DNA from: Chthoniobacterales bacterium
GTDB lineage: Bacteria; Verrucomicrobiota; Verrucomicrobiia; Chthoniobacterales; JACTMZ01
Length of the DNA stretch: 38,214 nt
Direction: 5' to 3'
Assembly: GCA_014879535.1 (NCBI GenBank)
Contig: JACSRX010000010.1
Coordinates: 1 to 38,214 of the forward strand
A program made the position numbers and the translations under genes. This document shows, in pieces, positions 10,338 through 18,345 of the stretch. The stretch's first letter is position 1. Each line of letters starts with the position of its first letter. The notes under the pieces are model-generated. The model searched no databases. It was given only the letters and a program-made list of their open reading frames with translations, and had not been told where the DNA came from.

Positions 10338-11615
10338 TCAACGCTTCGTGCCTTTGCGTGGGCGTGGACCTACCGGTCGGATCGCGAACCAAGCCTTGGC
10401 GGCATCAGCGGTGGCCAGCTCGCGATAGTTGGTGAAAAGCACCTTGGGACTGTTGCCCGCCTCTAGTGCAACTTGGGCGGCACTCTTGATGTCAGCCAAC
10501 CGGTAGGTGCAGAAGCTGTGGCGCAGGCCGTTGACGACCGGCGTGACACCCGCATCGGAAACGCTCGCCTGCATGAAGGCGCAGAAATGGGAGATATTAC
10601 CCTGCGAGAAAACGGTCCCGCTGCCCCGCTCGGTGAGGTCCAGAACCGCCTTGAGCGGCGGCAAGACCGGAACGAGGCGCCGCGCCGCAGTCTTCGCCTT
10701 GTGCGCCGCAATCGTGATGTATTGCTCGCCGATGTCCTCCCACTCCAACCGGTGAATCTCCGCGCTGCGCAGACCGGCGAATGCCCCTAAAGCCAAGGCC
10801 AACCGGGCAAGCCCGCTGGTTCCAACGATGACTTTGGTCATCTGCTCGGGGCTGTAGATGCCGGGAGCGGTTGCTGGGGCCTTGATGCGGTCCACATGCT
10901 CGGCTTCGGTGCTACGGTCGCGAGCCAAGTAGCCCCTACGCTTGGCATGAGCGAAGAGCGTCCTGATCGTCATGCGAACGTTCTCCTTGCTGCGGGGCCC
11001 AAGCTTGAGCTTGTCGAGATACTGCTGCAGGTCTTTGGTGCGGATAGTGGAAAGGTTGCAGCGGAAGACCTTCTTGAAGCGGTCCAGAATGAGGTCGCAC
11101 TCCGTGACGTAACGCGCCGAGAGTCCCGCCCGCCTCTTGGATTCGAGGAAGTCATCAACCAGATCGGCAATCGAAATCTCCGGCATCGTCTCCTCATCCT
11201 GCCGCTTGGCGTATTGCTCGGCCGCGGTGAGAAGACTACCTCCGCGCATGACGGTTCGCGCGCGTCCCCACTCCGCCGCAACAGACGCCAAAGTGACTCC
11301 GTCAAACTGACGCAGGATCTGCTGGGCCGCCATGAAATCCGCCAGCTCCTCCGGTGTCAGCGCCGCCAAGGTCCGACCCTCGCCCTCCGTCAGTTGTCTC
11401 GCCGCCGAGCGGGCAATCTCCCGGGCCTTCTCGATCGTGGGGGCACGACGCTGCAGGCGCCGCCCGCCGACGTAGTAGGAAACCAGATAGCTCTCGTAGC
11501 CGCCCACCGGCTTGCGGTAGATCGGGATCGCCATGTCCCGAAAGCCGACAACTTCCACGGGAGCCCGTTGCTTTCGGGCGGCAACCCGCCCCCTTGTTTT
11601 TGACCGCGTTTTCAT
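10338..11615 (-). CDS. Tyrosine-type site-specific integrase
   Basis: 425 residues. The N-terminal part includes an arm-type DNA-binding region and a SAM-like core-binding domain (about 145-230). The catalytic domain has Arg283 in AGLRSAEIHRLEW, a Lys in the beta-hairpin near 308, box II as N362-G-L-R365-H-S with Asn where most family members have His, N388 in E-A-G-N-S-P where His/Trp is usual, and the nucleophile Tyr397 in T-N-Y-R-E-L. The substitutions are common among distant members, so activity is plausible. It marks the right end of the element and is transcribed inward. Confidence 0.92.
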   Translation of the reverse strand: MKTRSKTRGRVAARKQRAPVEVVGFRDMAIPIYRKPVGGYESYLVSYYVGGRRLQRRAPTIEKAREIARSAARQLTEGEGRTLAALTPEELADFMAAQQILRQFDGVTLASVAAEWGRARTVMRGGSLLTAAEQYAKRQDEETMPEISIADLVDDFLESKRRAGLSARYVTECDLILDRFKKVFRCNLSTIRTKDLQQYLDKLKLGPRSKENVRMTIRTLFAHAKRRGYLARDRSTEAEHVDRIKAPATAPGIYSPEQMTKVIVGTSGLARLALALGAFAGLRSAEIHRLEWEDIGEQYITIAAHKAKTAARRLVPVLPPLKAVLDLTERGSGTVFSQGNISHFCAFMQASVSDAGVTPVVNGLRHSFCTYRLADIKSAAQVALEAGNSPKVLFTNYRELATADAAKAWFAIRPVGPRPRKGTKR

Positions 11616-11625
11616 GGTTCCGTTT

Positions 11626-11645
11626 GTGGCAAAACTGTGGCAAAA
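11626..11645. repeat. Two direct repeats of GTGGCAAAA upstream of the integrase
   Basis: GTGGCAAAA occurs at 11626-11634 and again at 11637-11645, 11 bases apart, a helical-turn spacing expected for integrase arm-type sites. A dyad CGATACA (11685-11691) / TGTATCG (11703-11709) follows outside. The attachment core is probably nearby, but it cannot be defined without the left end of the element. Confidence 0.4.
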
Positions 11646-11744
11646 GTCAACTGCCGCACGCGAACCCGCTTAAATACTCAATCCCGATACATTTTCGAAC
11701 CCTGTATCGCGCAGGATTCCCCCCATCTGCAGCCGGAGCGACGC

Positions 11745-12299
11745 TCAGACGAGCCCGAGTTTCATCCGCCCCGCCTCGCTGATCATGCCTTGGTTCCAGG
11801 GCGGGGACCAAACCAACTCGACTTCCGCGGACTCCACGCCCGGCACGGTGAGGATGCGGCTGCGGGCGTCGGCGGCGATTGTCGGACCCATGCCGCAACC
11901 CGGCGCGGTGAGGGTCATTTTGACGGTCACGGTGGTCGCCCCCGACTCGCTCTTGCCGAGGGCAAGATCGTAAACAAGGCCGAGGTCCACGATGTTCACC
12001 GGAATCTCGGGGTCGTAAACATTCTTCAACTGGGCCCAGACGTCGTCCTCTGCCACGTCGCCTCCGGTTCCTGCGGCGGCTGCCGCGGCGGGGGCGGGTT
12101 TGGCCTCCGGCTCGATGCCCAAGGCGTCAGCATCGGCCTCGGCGATGCGTGCCAAGCCGGTCTGGGTGGCCACAGTGTAGGTGCCGCCGAGCGATTGCGT
12201 GATGATGACCGGACTTCCGGCGGGCAGGACGGACTCGTCGCCGCTGGGAATCAGGATCACTTTGCACTCCCGGGAGAGGGTGATTTCACGATGGGTCAT
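11745..12299 (-). CDS. sufT: SufT-type Fe-S assembly protein (DUF59/MIP18)
   Basis: 184 residues. The N-terminal ~70 residues are the SufT-specific extension. The DUF59 domain starts near residue 85 with V-Y-D-P-E-I-P-V-N-I-V-D-L-G-L-V-Y, has the conserved Cys in TAPGCGMGP, and ends in the W-x-P-P-W-N segment. SufT helps maturation of Fe-S proteins. It is the first backbone gene outside the element and ends 130 bases from the integrase start. An Ala-rich linker separates the two parts. No other suf gene is in the window. Confidence 0.88.
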   Translation of the reverse strand: MTHREITLSRECKVILIPSGDESVLPAGSPVIITQSLGGTYTVATQTGLARIAEADADALGIEPEAKPAPAAAAAAGTGGDVAEDDVWAQLKNVYDPEIPVNIVDLGLVYDLALGKSESGATTVTVKMTLTAPGCGMGPTIAADARSRILTVPGVESAEVELVWSPPWNQGMISEAGRMKLGLV

Positions 12300-12382
12300 C
12301 GCGGAAAACTAACGCCAGCCTCCCCGCCAATCCAATCAAATGGTTTCGCCGCGCCGATCGCCCGGTGTAGGATGCGGGCCGC

Positions 12383-13063
12383 ATGCGCTGGCAAACCCTG
12401 TCCCAAGCCAAATGGATCCTGCTCGTCCTCGCCGTCCTGACCGTCGCGGCATGGATGCTGTCCGGCTGGGCGGCGCTGGTGCCGGCCGCGATGATCGTCT
12501 TCACGCTCTACTTCTTCCGCGACCCCGACAGGACGATCCCCGGCGAGCTTGGCCTGCTCGTCTCCCCGGCCGACGGTCTCGTGACGGACATCGGGGAAAT
12601 GGAGGAGAAGGAGGTGACGGGCGAGCGCATGCTCCGTGTCGGGATTTTCCTCTCGGTGTTCGACGTGCATGTGAACCGAGCCCCGGCCACCGGGCGCGTT
12701 GTCTATACGGCGGAGCACCCCGGCAACTACCATGACGCCCGCAGCCCGATGGCTTCGACCCACAATGCCGCCCGCACATGGGCGTTCGATTGCGACGGGA
12801 CGATCCTCGTCGTGCGCCAGATCACGGGCGCAATCGCCCGCCGCATCGTGCCGTGGGCCCTTCTCGGCGACCGGCTGGCTCGGGGCGAGCATTTTGGAAT
12901 GATACGCTTCGGATCACGCACGGAAATTTTCGTCCCGCCCGGGACCGAGATCAGCGTGAAAATCGGACAGCACGTCAAGGGCGGTTCCACGGTGCTGGGG
13001 CGCTTGGCAGCCGGGGGCGGAAGCGGCAACCAAGAACGGGCCAAGGAGACCGTGGTGGCATGA
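12383..13063 (+). CDS. psd: Phosphatidylserine decarboxylase proenzyme
   Basis: 226 residues, the short Psd type. Makes phosphatidylethanolamine from phosphatidylserine at the membrane. Seen: two hydrophobic segments near the N-terminus (about 8-45), the SPADG block, FLSVFDVHVNRAP with the Asp-x-His pair, and a C-terminal K-G-G-S-T motif where self-cleavage leaves a pyruvoyl group on Ser. The stop overlaps the start of pssA by 4 bases (ATGA at 13060), so the two consecutive pathway enzymes are translationally coupled, with psd unusually first. Confidence 0.93.
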   Translation: MRWQTLSQAKWILLVLAVLTVAAWMLSGWAALVPAAMIVFTLYFFRDPDRTIPGELGLLVSPADGLVTDIGEMEEKEVTGERMLRVGIFLSVFDVHVNRAPATGRVVYTAEHPGNYHDARSPMASTHNAARTWAFDCDGTILVVRQITGAIARRIVPWALLGDRLARGEHFGMIRFGSRTEIFVPPGTEISVKIGQHVKGGSTVLGRLAAGGGSGNQERAKETVVA

Positions 13064-13890
13064 GCAAGGACAACGACGGCGTAAAAATCTACCTGCTGCC
13101 GAATCTGATGACGGCCGGCAACCTCTTCTGCGGCTTTGCCGCGGTGCTCAGCATCCTCGAGGCCGTCATCCAGATGAACACCGGCCTCAACCCGGCCGGC
13201 CACATCCACACGGCCATCTGGTTCATCCTCGGGGCGTGCATTTTCGACCTGCTCGACGGACGCCTGGCCCGCCTCGGCGGCAATGAGAGCGCCTTCGGAC
13301 GGGAGTTCGATTCGCTCGCCGACATCGTGTCGTTCGGCGTGGCCCCGGCACTGCTCGTCTTCCAGATCGTGCTGCGGGATTTCGACCGCTACGGCTGGCT
13401 CATCGCCTTCGTCTATCTTGCCTGCGGGGCCCTGCGGCTCGCGCGGTTCAACTGCGTGGCCGCCCAGCAGAAGGCGGGCGAGACCTCGAAGGATTTTGCG
13501 GGCTTCCCCATCCCCGCCGCCGCCGGGTTGATCGCGTCGCTGACGCTCTTCATGCTCTGGCTGGACGCGGGGCAGAAGACGATCGGGCCGTGGAAGTTCG
13601 CCATGCCGCCCCTCATGCTCTTCCTGTCGTTCATGATGTTCAGCAAGGTCCGCTACCCGAGCTTCAAGGCCGTGAATTGGCGGACACGCCGCTCGATCCC
13701 GAAGTTCATCTTCATCCTCTTCGTGCTCTTCTTCACCGCGACGAACTTCGAGTGGATGCCGGCGATGATCTTCATCGCCTACCTGCTCTACGGCATCGTC
13801 CGTCCGCTCATCTCGCACGCATGGCGCCGCGAAATCGAAGCGGAGATCGAGGAGGAAGAGGAAGCGCCGGAGAACGAGCGGATTTCCTGA
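13060..13890 (+). CDS. pssA: CDP-diacylglycerol-serine O-phosphatidyltransferase
   Basis: 276 residues, integral membrane. Makes phosphatidylserine from CDP-diacylglycerol and serine, the step before Psd. The CDP-alcohol phosphotransferase signature DLLDGRLARLGGNES... with its later G-x3-D-x3-D (GREFDSLAD) is complete at about residues 64-89. Several membrane segments follow. The C-terminus is an acidic tail (EAEIEEEEEAPENE). ATG 13060 overlaps psd. The stop at 13890 abuts the convergent ssb stop at 13891 with no gap, so there is no room for a terminator between them. Confidence 0.94.
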   Translation: MSKDNDGVKIYLLPNLMTAGNLFCGFAAVLSILEAVIQMNTGLNPAGHIHTAIWFILGACIFDLLDGRLARLGGNESAFGREFDSLADIVSFGVAPALLVFQIVLRDFDRYGWLIAFVYLACGALRLARFNCVAAQQKAGETSKDFAGFPIPAAAGLIASLTLFMLWLDAGQKTIGPWKFAMPPLMLFLSFMMFSKVRYPSFKAVNWRTRRSIPKFIFILFVLFFTATNFEWMPAMIFIAYLLYGIVRPLISHAWRREIEAEIEEEEEAPENERIS

Positions 13891-14337
13891 TCAGAACGGA
13901 ATGTCGTCGTCGGCCGGCTCGGAGTCGCCGGATGCCGGCGCGCTCTTGGGCGGACGCGATCCGCCCGAGGAACGGGAACCGCCTCCGCCCTCCCCGCCCC
14001 CGTCACGAGAGCCGAGCAGCTGGAAGTTCTCGCAGACCACACGAAGCTTGGACCGCTTCTGGCCGGTCTGCTTGTCATCCCAAGTGTCGAGTTGCAGGCG
14101 TCCCTCGATGAAGACCGGTCGCCCCTTCTTGAGGTATTCCCCAGCAACCTCAGCCTGCCGTCCCCACATGGTCACATCGACGAAAGTTGTCTCCTCCCGC
14201 TTCTCCCCGTTGTCCGCGGTGTAAACGCGATTGACCGCCAGACCAAGATCGGTGACGGCGGTGCCTTTGGGCGTGTATTTGACCTCGGGATCGCGGGTGC
14301 AGTTGCCGAGGAGCATGACTTTGTTGTAGGAGGCCAT
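13891..14337 (-). CDS. ssb: Single-stranded DNA-binding protein
   Basis: 148 residues. OB fold in residues 1-105 beginning MASYNKVMLLGNCTRDPEVKY, then a Gly/Ser-rich linker (GGGEGGGGSRSSGG) and the acidic tip DDDIPF that recruits partner proteins. Last gene of the prs-rplY-pth-rpsF-ssb operon, 21 bases after rpsF. The rpsF-ssb pairing is widely conserved. Confidence 0.96.
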   Translation of the reverse strand: MASYNKVMLLGNCTRDPEVKYTPKGTAVTDLGLAVNRVYTADNGEKREETTFVDVTMWGRQAEVAGEYLKKGRPVFIEGRLQLDTWDDKQTGQKRSKLRVVCENFQLLGSRDGGGEGGGGSRSSGGSRPPKSAPASGDSEPADDDIPF

Positions 14338-14358
14338 GGCGGGGAGGTGTGGGGGGGG

Positions 14359-14667
14359 TTAGGCGGCCTGTGCGACCGGTTTGAGTTTCTGGCAATGCTG
14401 GAGATGCACCACCGGGTCAAGTTTCCACTTGGCCTGGAGCTCGGCGACGGCCGTCGGCGCGGCATGCACGACGAAATTCACGTAGTAACCCGAGGTCCGC
14501 TTCTGGCTCGCATACGCGAATTGGCGGTTCTCGAGGCGTTGCACCTGCTCAATTTCGATCTTGGCGGACTTGATCTGCTTCTCAAGCGATTCAATGAGGT
14601 CGTTGGCGGATTCTTCTTTGCCCTTCGTGTTCAGCACGAGCAGGAGTTCGTAGCGTCTGGTAGTCAT
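14359..14667 (-). CDS. rpsF: Ribosomal protein S6
   Basis: 102 residues, beginning MTTRRYELLLVLNTKGKEE, with the S6 ferredoxin-like pattern and the typical K-R-x-x-G-Y-Y-V-N-F strand (KRTSGYYVNFVV). Part of the 30S platform. The ATG overlaps the pth stop by 4 bases (14664-14667). The protein is of usual length, without the acidic C-terminal tail seen in some bacteria. Confidence 0.95.
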   Translation of the reverse strand: MTTRRYELLLVLNTKGKEESANDLIESLEKQIKSAKIEIEQVQRLENRQFAYASQKRTSGYYVNFVVHAAPTAVAELQAKWKLDPVVHLQHCQKLKPVAQAA

Positions 14668-15242
14668 AATCCTTCTTTATTGAATCCATTCATGGCGGCA
14701 GCAAGCCCGTTTTTCAAAATCGCGCGAATCGCCTCTGCAGCCCGCGTCAAAACTCCCGGCAATTCCGCCTCTTCCCCCGGGGGGAAGGCCCCGAGGACAT
14801 GGTCATGGAGCGTCATTGGCGGCACCGGGGACCCCACCCCGATGCGGAGGCGCGGAACCGCCTCGGAGGAAAAATGCGCGAGCACGGATTCGAGACCATT
14901 GTGGCTCCCTGCACTGCCTGCGGGACGGATGCGCAGGCGGCCGAATGGCAGCGCCGCGTCATCAAGCACGACAAGCACCTGCTCGCGCGGGATTTTGTAG
15001 AAGTCCGCCAGCGCCCGAACGGCAACGCCGCTCAAATTCATGAAGGTTGACGGCTTCAGCAGCCAGGCGTCGTCTACGCGGGCCACCGCACCCTCGAATT
15101 TCGCCTCCTCTCGGAAAGGTTCCCCGCCGGCGAGCGCATCAAGCGCGAGCCAGCCGATGTTGTGACGCGTGCGCGCGTAGCGCGGCCCGGGATTTCCCAG
15201 CCCGGCGATCAGCCAATGCGAAGAAGCGGAGCCCACAGCCAC
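14664..15242 (-). CDS. pth: Peptidyl-tRNA hydrolase
   Basis: 192 residues. Frees tRNA from peptidyl-tRNA that falls off the ribosome. Seen: GLGNPGPRYARTRHNIG with the catalytic His, F-M-N-L-S-G with the substrate-binding Asn, L-D-D-x-x-L-P-F-G with the assisting Asp, and G-S-H-N-G-L. The start is a GTG at 15242; a second GTG two codons later is also possible, and no ATG fits. It sits between rplY and rpsF as in many bacteria. Confidence 0.95.
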   Translation of the reverse strand: MAVGSASSHWLIAGLGNPGPRYARTRHNIGWLALDALAGGEPFREEAKFEGAVARVDDAWLLKPSTFMNLSGVAVRALADFYKIPREQVLVVLDDAALPFGRLRIRPAGSAGSHNGLESVLAHFSSEAVPRLRIGVGSPVPPMTLHDHVLGAFPPGEEAELPGVLTRAAEAIRAILKNGLAAAMNGFNKEGL

Positions 15243-15260
15243 GGATTCCGCGGGGGCGGC

Positions 15261-15947
15261 CTATTCCTTGCCGCCGTCCTTCGCGTCGCCCGAGCCTTCC
15301 TCGGTCTTCTTCTCGCGGAGAACCTCCGGCTCGGTCGGGCCACCCTCGGCCGCAGCACCGGCGGTCTCGTCGGCCACCTTGGGCTCGGAAACGAGGAACA
15401 CCGTGACTTCAGCATCGGCAACGTATTTGACGCCGGGCAGGGCGGGCAAGCCGCTCACATGCAGCGCGTCGCCGAGGTTCAAGTCGCTCACGTCCACGCG
15501 GATGAGTTCCGGAAGGTCCTTGGGCAGACACTCGACTTCGATGGAACGCAGGCTCTGCTCGAGCAAGCCGCCGAAGTTCTTGACGCCGTTGGCCTCGCCG
15601 ACGGGCTCGATGACAACCTCGGCCACCAGCGTCTCGGTGAGCGAAACCGCGTGGAAGTCGACGTGGAGCACCGACCGGCTGACCGGGTGGTGCTGCACCT
15701 CGTTGATCAACGCAAGACGGCTGCCGCTCTTTCCGCCGTCCTCGATCTCGAGGTTCACGAGGATATTTTCGCCGACGGCATGGGACAAAAGAGTGTCAAT
15801 GGCGCGGCGCTCGACCTGCAGGGGCTGGGGCTCGATCCCGCTGCCATAAAGAATGGCGGGCACCGCCTGTGCGGCTTTCACTTTTTTCACCGCATTGCGG
15901 CCGATGGCGGAACGGCGCGAAGCTTTCAGACTGACTTGATTCGACAT
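15261..15947 (-). CDS. rplY: Ribosomal protein L25, long CTC form
   Basis: 228 residues from ATG 15947 (MSNQVSLKASRRSAIGR). Residues 1-95 are the 5S rRNA-binding L25 domain with the E-V-Q-H-H-P-V motif, followed by the TL5/CTC C-terminal beta domain (about 98-185) and an acidic, Lys/Glu/Gly-rich tail. The frame is open 13 codons further upstream, but the family N-terminus starts at 15947. It lies 13 bases after prs in the same operon. Confidence 0.93.
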   Translation of the reverse strand: MSNQVSLKASRRSAIGRNAVKKVKAAQAVPAILYGSGIEPQPLQVERRAIDTLLSHAVGENILVNLEIEDGGKSGSRLALINEVQHHPVSRSVLHVDFHAVSLTETLVAEVVIEPVGEANGVKNFGGLLEQSLRSIEVECLPKDLPELIRVDVSDLNLGDALHVSGLPALPGVKYVADAEVTVFLVSEPKVADETAGAAAEGGPTEPEVLREKKTEEGSGDAKDGGKE

Positions 15948-15960
15948 AGAACCGGGCAGA

Positions 15961-16923
15961 CTAAGCGGGATGACCGTTGATTTCAAACAAAGAAGTCACG
16001 GATTCGTCGTCGTGGATGCGCTTGATCCCCTCGCCCAGCAGTTCCGCCACCGAGCATGTCGTGATGTGGCACCCCTCCAAGCGGGGCACCGGAACACTGT
16101 CCGTAGCCACCAACTCCTTGATTTCGGAATTCCGGAGACGCTCCCCTGCCATGGGCGTGAGAACCGCGTGGGAAACCATGGCATAAATGTCCCTGGCCCC
16201 CGCGGCACGCAGCATCTTGGCCGCCCCGGCAAGCGTTCCGGCCGTCTCGGTGAGATCGTCCACCAAGAGCACATTCCTGCCTTCGACCTCGCCGATCACA
16301 TGTTGGGCTTCCGTCTCGGTTGCGCTGATGCGGCGTTTGACGACGATGGCCAACCCGGCGCGCAGCACCTGCGCGTAGGCTGACGCCATCTTGACGCCTC
16401 CGACGTCGGGCGAAACCACGACGAGATCGCTGATGTTCTTCGCCCGCACATAACGGAGGAGCACCGGCAACGCATAGAGATGATCCACGGGAATGTCGAA
16501 AAACCCCTGCAACTGCTGGGCATGGAGATCCATGGTGAGCAGGCGGTTCACGCCCGCCGCCACAAGCAGGTTGGCCACGAGCTTCGCGGTGATCGGCACC
16601 CGCGGCTGATCCTTGCGGTCCTGGCGCGCGTAGCCGAAGAACGGGATCACCGCGGTGATGCGCGCCGCGCTGGCCCGGCGCGCCGCATCCACCAGGATGA
16701 GGAGTTCCATCAGGTTCTGGTTCGTCGGGGGACAGGTTGGCTGGATGATGAAGACATCGCGGCCGCGGATGTTCTCGTTGATTTTGACGAACGTCTCACC
16801 ATCCGGGAACGTGCTGACCGTGGCGTCACCCAAAGGCACGCCGATGTAATCGGCGATCGCCCTCGCCAATTGAGGGTGGGCGGTGCCTGTGAGAAGACGC
16901 ATCTCTGCGTTGCCGCGATACAT
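15961..16923 (-). CDS. prs: Ribose-phosphate pyrophosphokinase
   Basis: 320 residues. Makes PRPP from ribose 5-phosphate and ATP for purine, pyrimidine, His and Trp synthesis. Seen: FPDGET near residue 40, the flexible-loop P-F-F-G-Y-A-R-Q-D-R-K region, DLHAQQLQGFFDIPVDH, and the PRPP-binding loop V-D-D-L-x-E-T-A-G-T. First gene of the five-gene operon. It is divergent from thiH with a 75-base shared upstream region. An internal ATG at codon 8 is an alternative start. Confidence 0.95.
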   Translation of the reverse strand: MYRGNAEMRLLTGTAHPQLARAIADYIGVPLGDATVSTFPDGETFVKINENIRGRDVFIIQPTCPPTNQNLMELLILVDAARRASAARITAVIPFFGYARQDRKDQPRVPITAKLVANLLVAAGVNRLLTMDLHAQQLQGFFDIPVDHLYALPVLLRYVRAKNISDLVVVSPDVGGVKMASAYAQVLRAGLAIVVKRRISATETEAQHVIGEVEGRNVLLVDDLTETAGTLAGAAKMLRAAGARDIYAMVSHAVLTPMAGERLRNSEIKELVATDSVPVPRLEGCHITTCSVAELLGEGIKRIHDDESVTSLFEINGHPA

Positions 16924-16998
16924 AAGCCCAGAGATTCGATGACGGGGGGCCGGTCTTGCAATTGCAAAACACGTCCCACCGGGGAACTATGGCGGGCG

Positions 16999-18141
16999 AT
17001 GCATGCACCACTGACAGCATTGCCCCATCCCGCGGAGGTTCTCGCCCCGATCGGGCTGCCACTCACGCGCACCGTGGCCGCGTTCGCGCGTGACTTGGCG
17101 CCCGCGGATGACGCGCGGCTCGAGGAGATGGCCCGCCATTCGCAGGCCCTCACCCGCCGCCACTTCGGGCGTGCCGTGCGCATCTTCGCGCCGCTTTATC
17201 TCTCGAACGAATGCATCAACAGCTGCACCTATTGCGGCTTTTCCCGTGAAAACGGCATCCTGCGCGTGACGCTCAGTCCCGCCCAGGTCCAAGCCGAAGC
17301 GCGCCACCTCGCCGCGCAGGGATTCCGCAACATCCTCCTCGTGGCGGGGGAGCACCCGAAATTCGTATCGACCGGTTATCTCGGGCAAATTCTACGCCTC
17401 CTCGCGCCGGATGTCCCGGCCCTTTCGATCGAGGTCGCCCCGATGGAAACCCGGGACTACGCGCCCTTGGTCGAAGCTGGCGCCGAGGGCCTCGTCGTTT
17501 ACCAGGAAACCTACCACCGCCCGACCTACACCACCCTGCACACGGCCGGACCGAAGAAGGATTACGACTGGCGTCTTGCCTGCCCCGAGCGCGGGCATGC
17601 CGCGGGATTCCGCCGCATCGGGATCGGCGTCCTCTTCGGCCTGTGGGATTGGCGCGAGGAGGCCATCGCCCTGGCCGCCCACCTTGACCATCTGCTGCGC
17701 ACCTGCTGGAAATCCCACATCACTGTCAGCCTTCCACGCCTCCGCCCCGCCGCGGGCGGATTCCAGCCGTCCTTCCCGCTCGGAGACCGTGATTTTGTCC
17801 AGCTCCTCTGCGCCTTCCGCATCCACTTCCCTCGCGTGGGACTCGTGCTCAGCACAAGGGAACCCGCCGCGATGCGCGATGCCGTGGCTCCTCTCGCCAT
17901 CACGCTCATGAGCGCCGGAAGCCACACCGAACCCGGAGGCTACACCGGCCTCGGGCGCGACGGCCTCCACCTCACCGTCCGCGGCAAGGCAATGCCGTGC
18001 GACACCGCACCGGACTCCCTCGCCACGGAGCAATTTTCCACTTCCGACCAGCGCTCGCCGCAACAGGTGGCAGCAAAACTGAAGGACCTCGGACTCGACC
18101 CCGTCTGGAAAGATTGGGACCGCGCCATCCTCGGGTCATGA
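16999..18141 (+). CDS. thiH: 2-iminoacetate synthase ThiH (tyrosine lyase)
   Basis: 380 residues, radical SAM enzyme that cleaves Tyr to dehydroglycine for the thiazole part of thiamine. The Cx3Cx2C cluster motif is in NECINSCTYCGFS near residue 75, followed by the radical SAM barrel (G-E-H-P, V-E-V-A-P-M) and the ThiH C-terminal region with S-A-G-S-H-T-E-P-G-G-Y. Start ATG 16999. It overlaps thiS by 4 bases. thiG and thiF are not adjacent, which differs from the common thiSGH order. No TPP riboswitch could be recognised in the 75-base upstream region. Confidence 0.9.
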   Translation: MHAPLTALPHPAEVLAPIGLPLTRTVAAFARDLAPADDARLEEMARHSQALTRRHFGRAVRIFAPLYLSNECINSCTYCGFSRENGILRVTLSPAQVQAEARHLAAQGFRNILLVAGEHPKFVSTGYLGQILRLLAPDVPALSIEVAPMETRDYAPLVEAGAEGLVVYQETYHRPTYTTLHTAGPKKDYDWRLACPERGHAAGFRRIGIGVLFGLWDWREEAIALAAHLDHLLRTCWKSHITVSLPRLRPAAGGFQPSFPLGDRDFVQLLCAFRIHFPRVGLVLSTREPAAMRDAVAPLAITLMSAGSHTEPGGYTGLGRDGLHLTVRGKAMPCDTAPDSLATEQFSTSDQRSPQQVAAKLKDLGLDPVWKDWDRAILGS

Positions 18142-18335
18142 AGCTCATCCTCAACGGAACCGAGCGCGATGTCCGCGCGACGCATGTCGAGGATTTGGTG
18201 GCGGAACTCGGCCTTCCCCTGGCCGCCGTGCTCGTCGAGCACAACGGCACGGCGCTCCTGCGCTCGGAATGGGCCGGCACGGGACTCAAGGACTCCGACC
18301 GGCTTGAAATCATCCGCATGGTCGCCGGAGGCTGA
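18138..18335 (+). CDS. thiS: Sulfur carrier protein ThiS
   Basis: 65 residues, ubiquitin-like fold, ending in the required Gly-Gly (MVAGG). The C-terminal Gly is adenylated and thiocarboxylated to deliver sulfur for the thiazole ring. Its start overlaps the thiH stop. It converges with nfeD, with only 10 bases between stops. Confidence 0.9.
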   Translation: MKLILNGTERDVRATHVEDLVAELGLPLAAVLVEHNGTALLRSEWAGTGLKDSDRLEIIRMVAGG

Positions 18336-18345
18336 TCCGAACCGG

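Larger units (their letters stand above)
1..11650. mobile_element. Right part of an integrated phage-like element with a tRNA island
   Basis: Phage-type gene order is seen: tightly overlapping tail-module genes, then a tRNA array, HNH, RtcB, a holin-like protein, an excisionase-like HTH protein and a tyrosine integrase in the opposite direction at the edge. Beyond the integrase the genes become conserved housekeeping genes. The left end lies outside the window. The right boundary is placed between the integrase start (11615) and sufT (stop at 11745). No duplicated attachment core can be shown because the left end is missing. Whether the element is intact, satellite-like or decaying cannot be judged from this part. 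Confidence 0.8.

Noticed and set aside
11685-11709. A remnant tRNA 3' end (TTCGAAC) as attachment core
   Set aside because: The flanking stem does not make a T-arm of correct size and no acceptor strand follows.
16924-16998. A TPP riboswitch upstream of thiH
   Set aside because: Only 75 bases separate prs and thiH, and the conserved thi-box core was not found.
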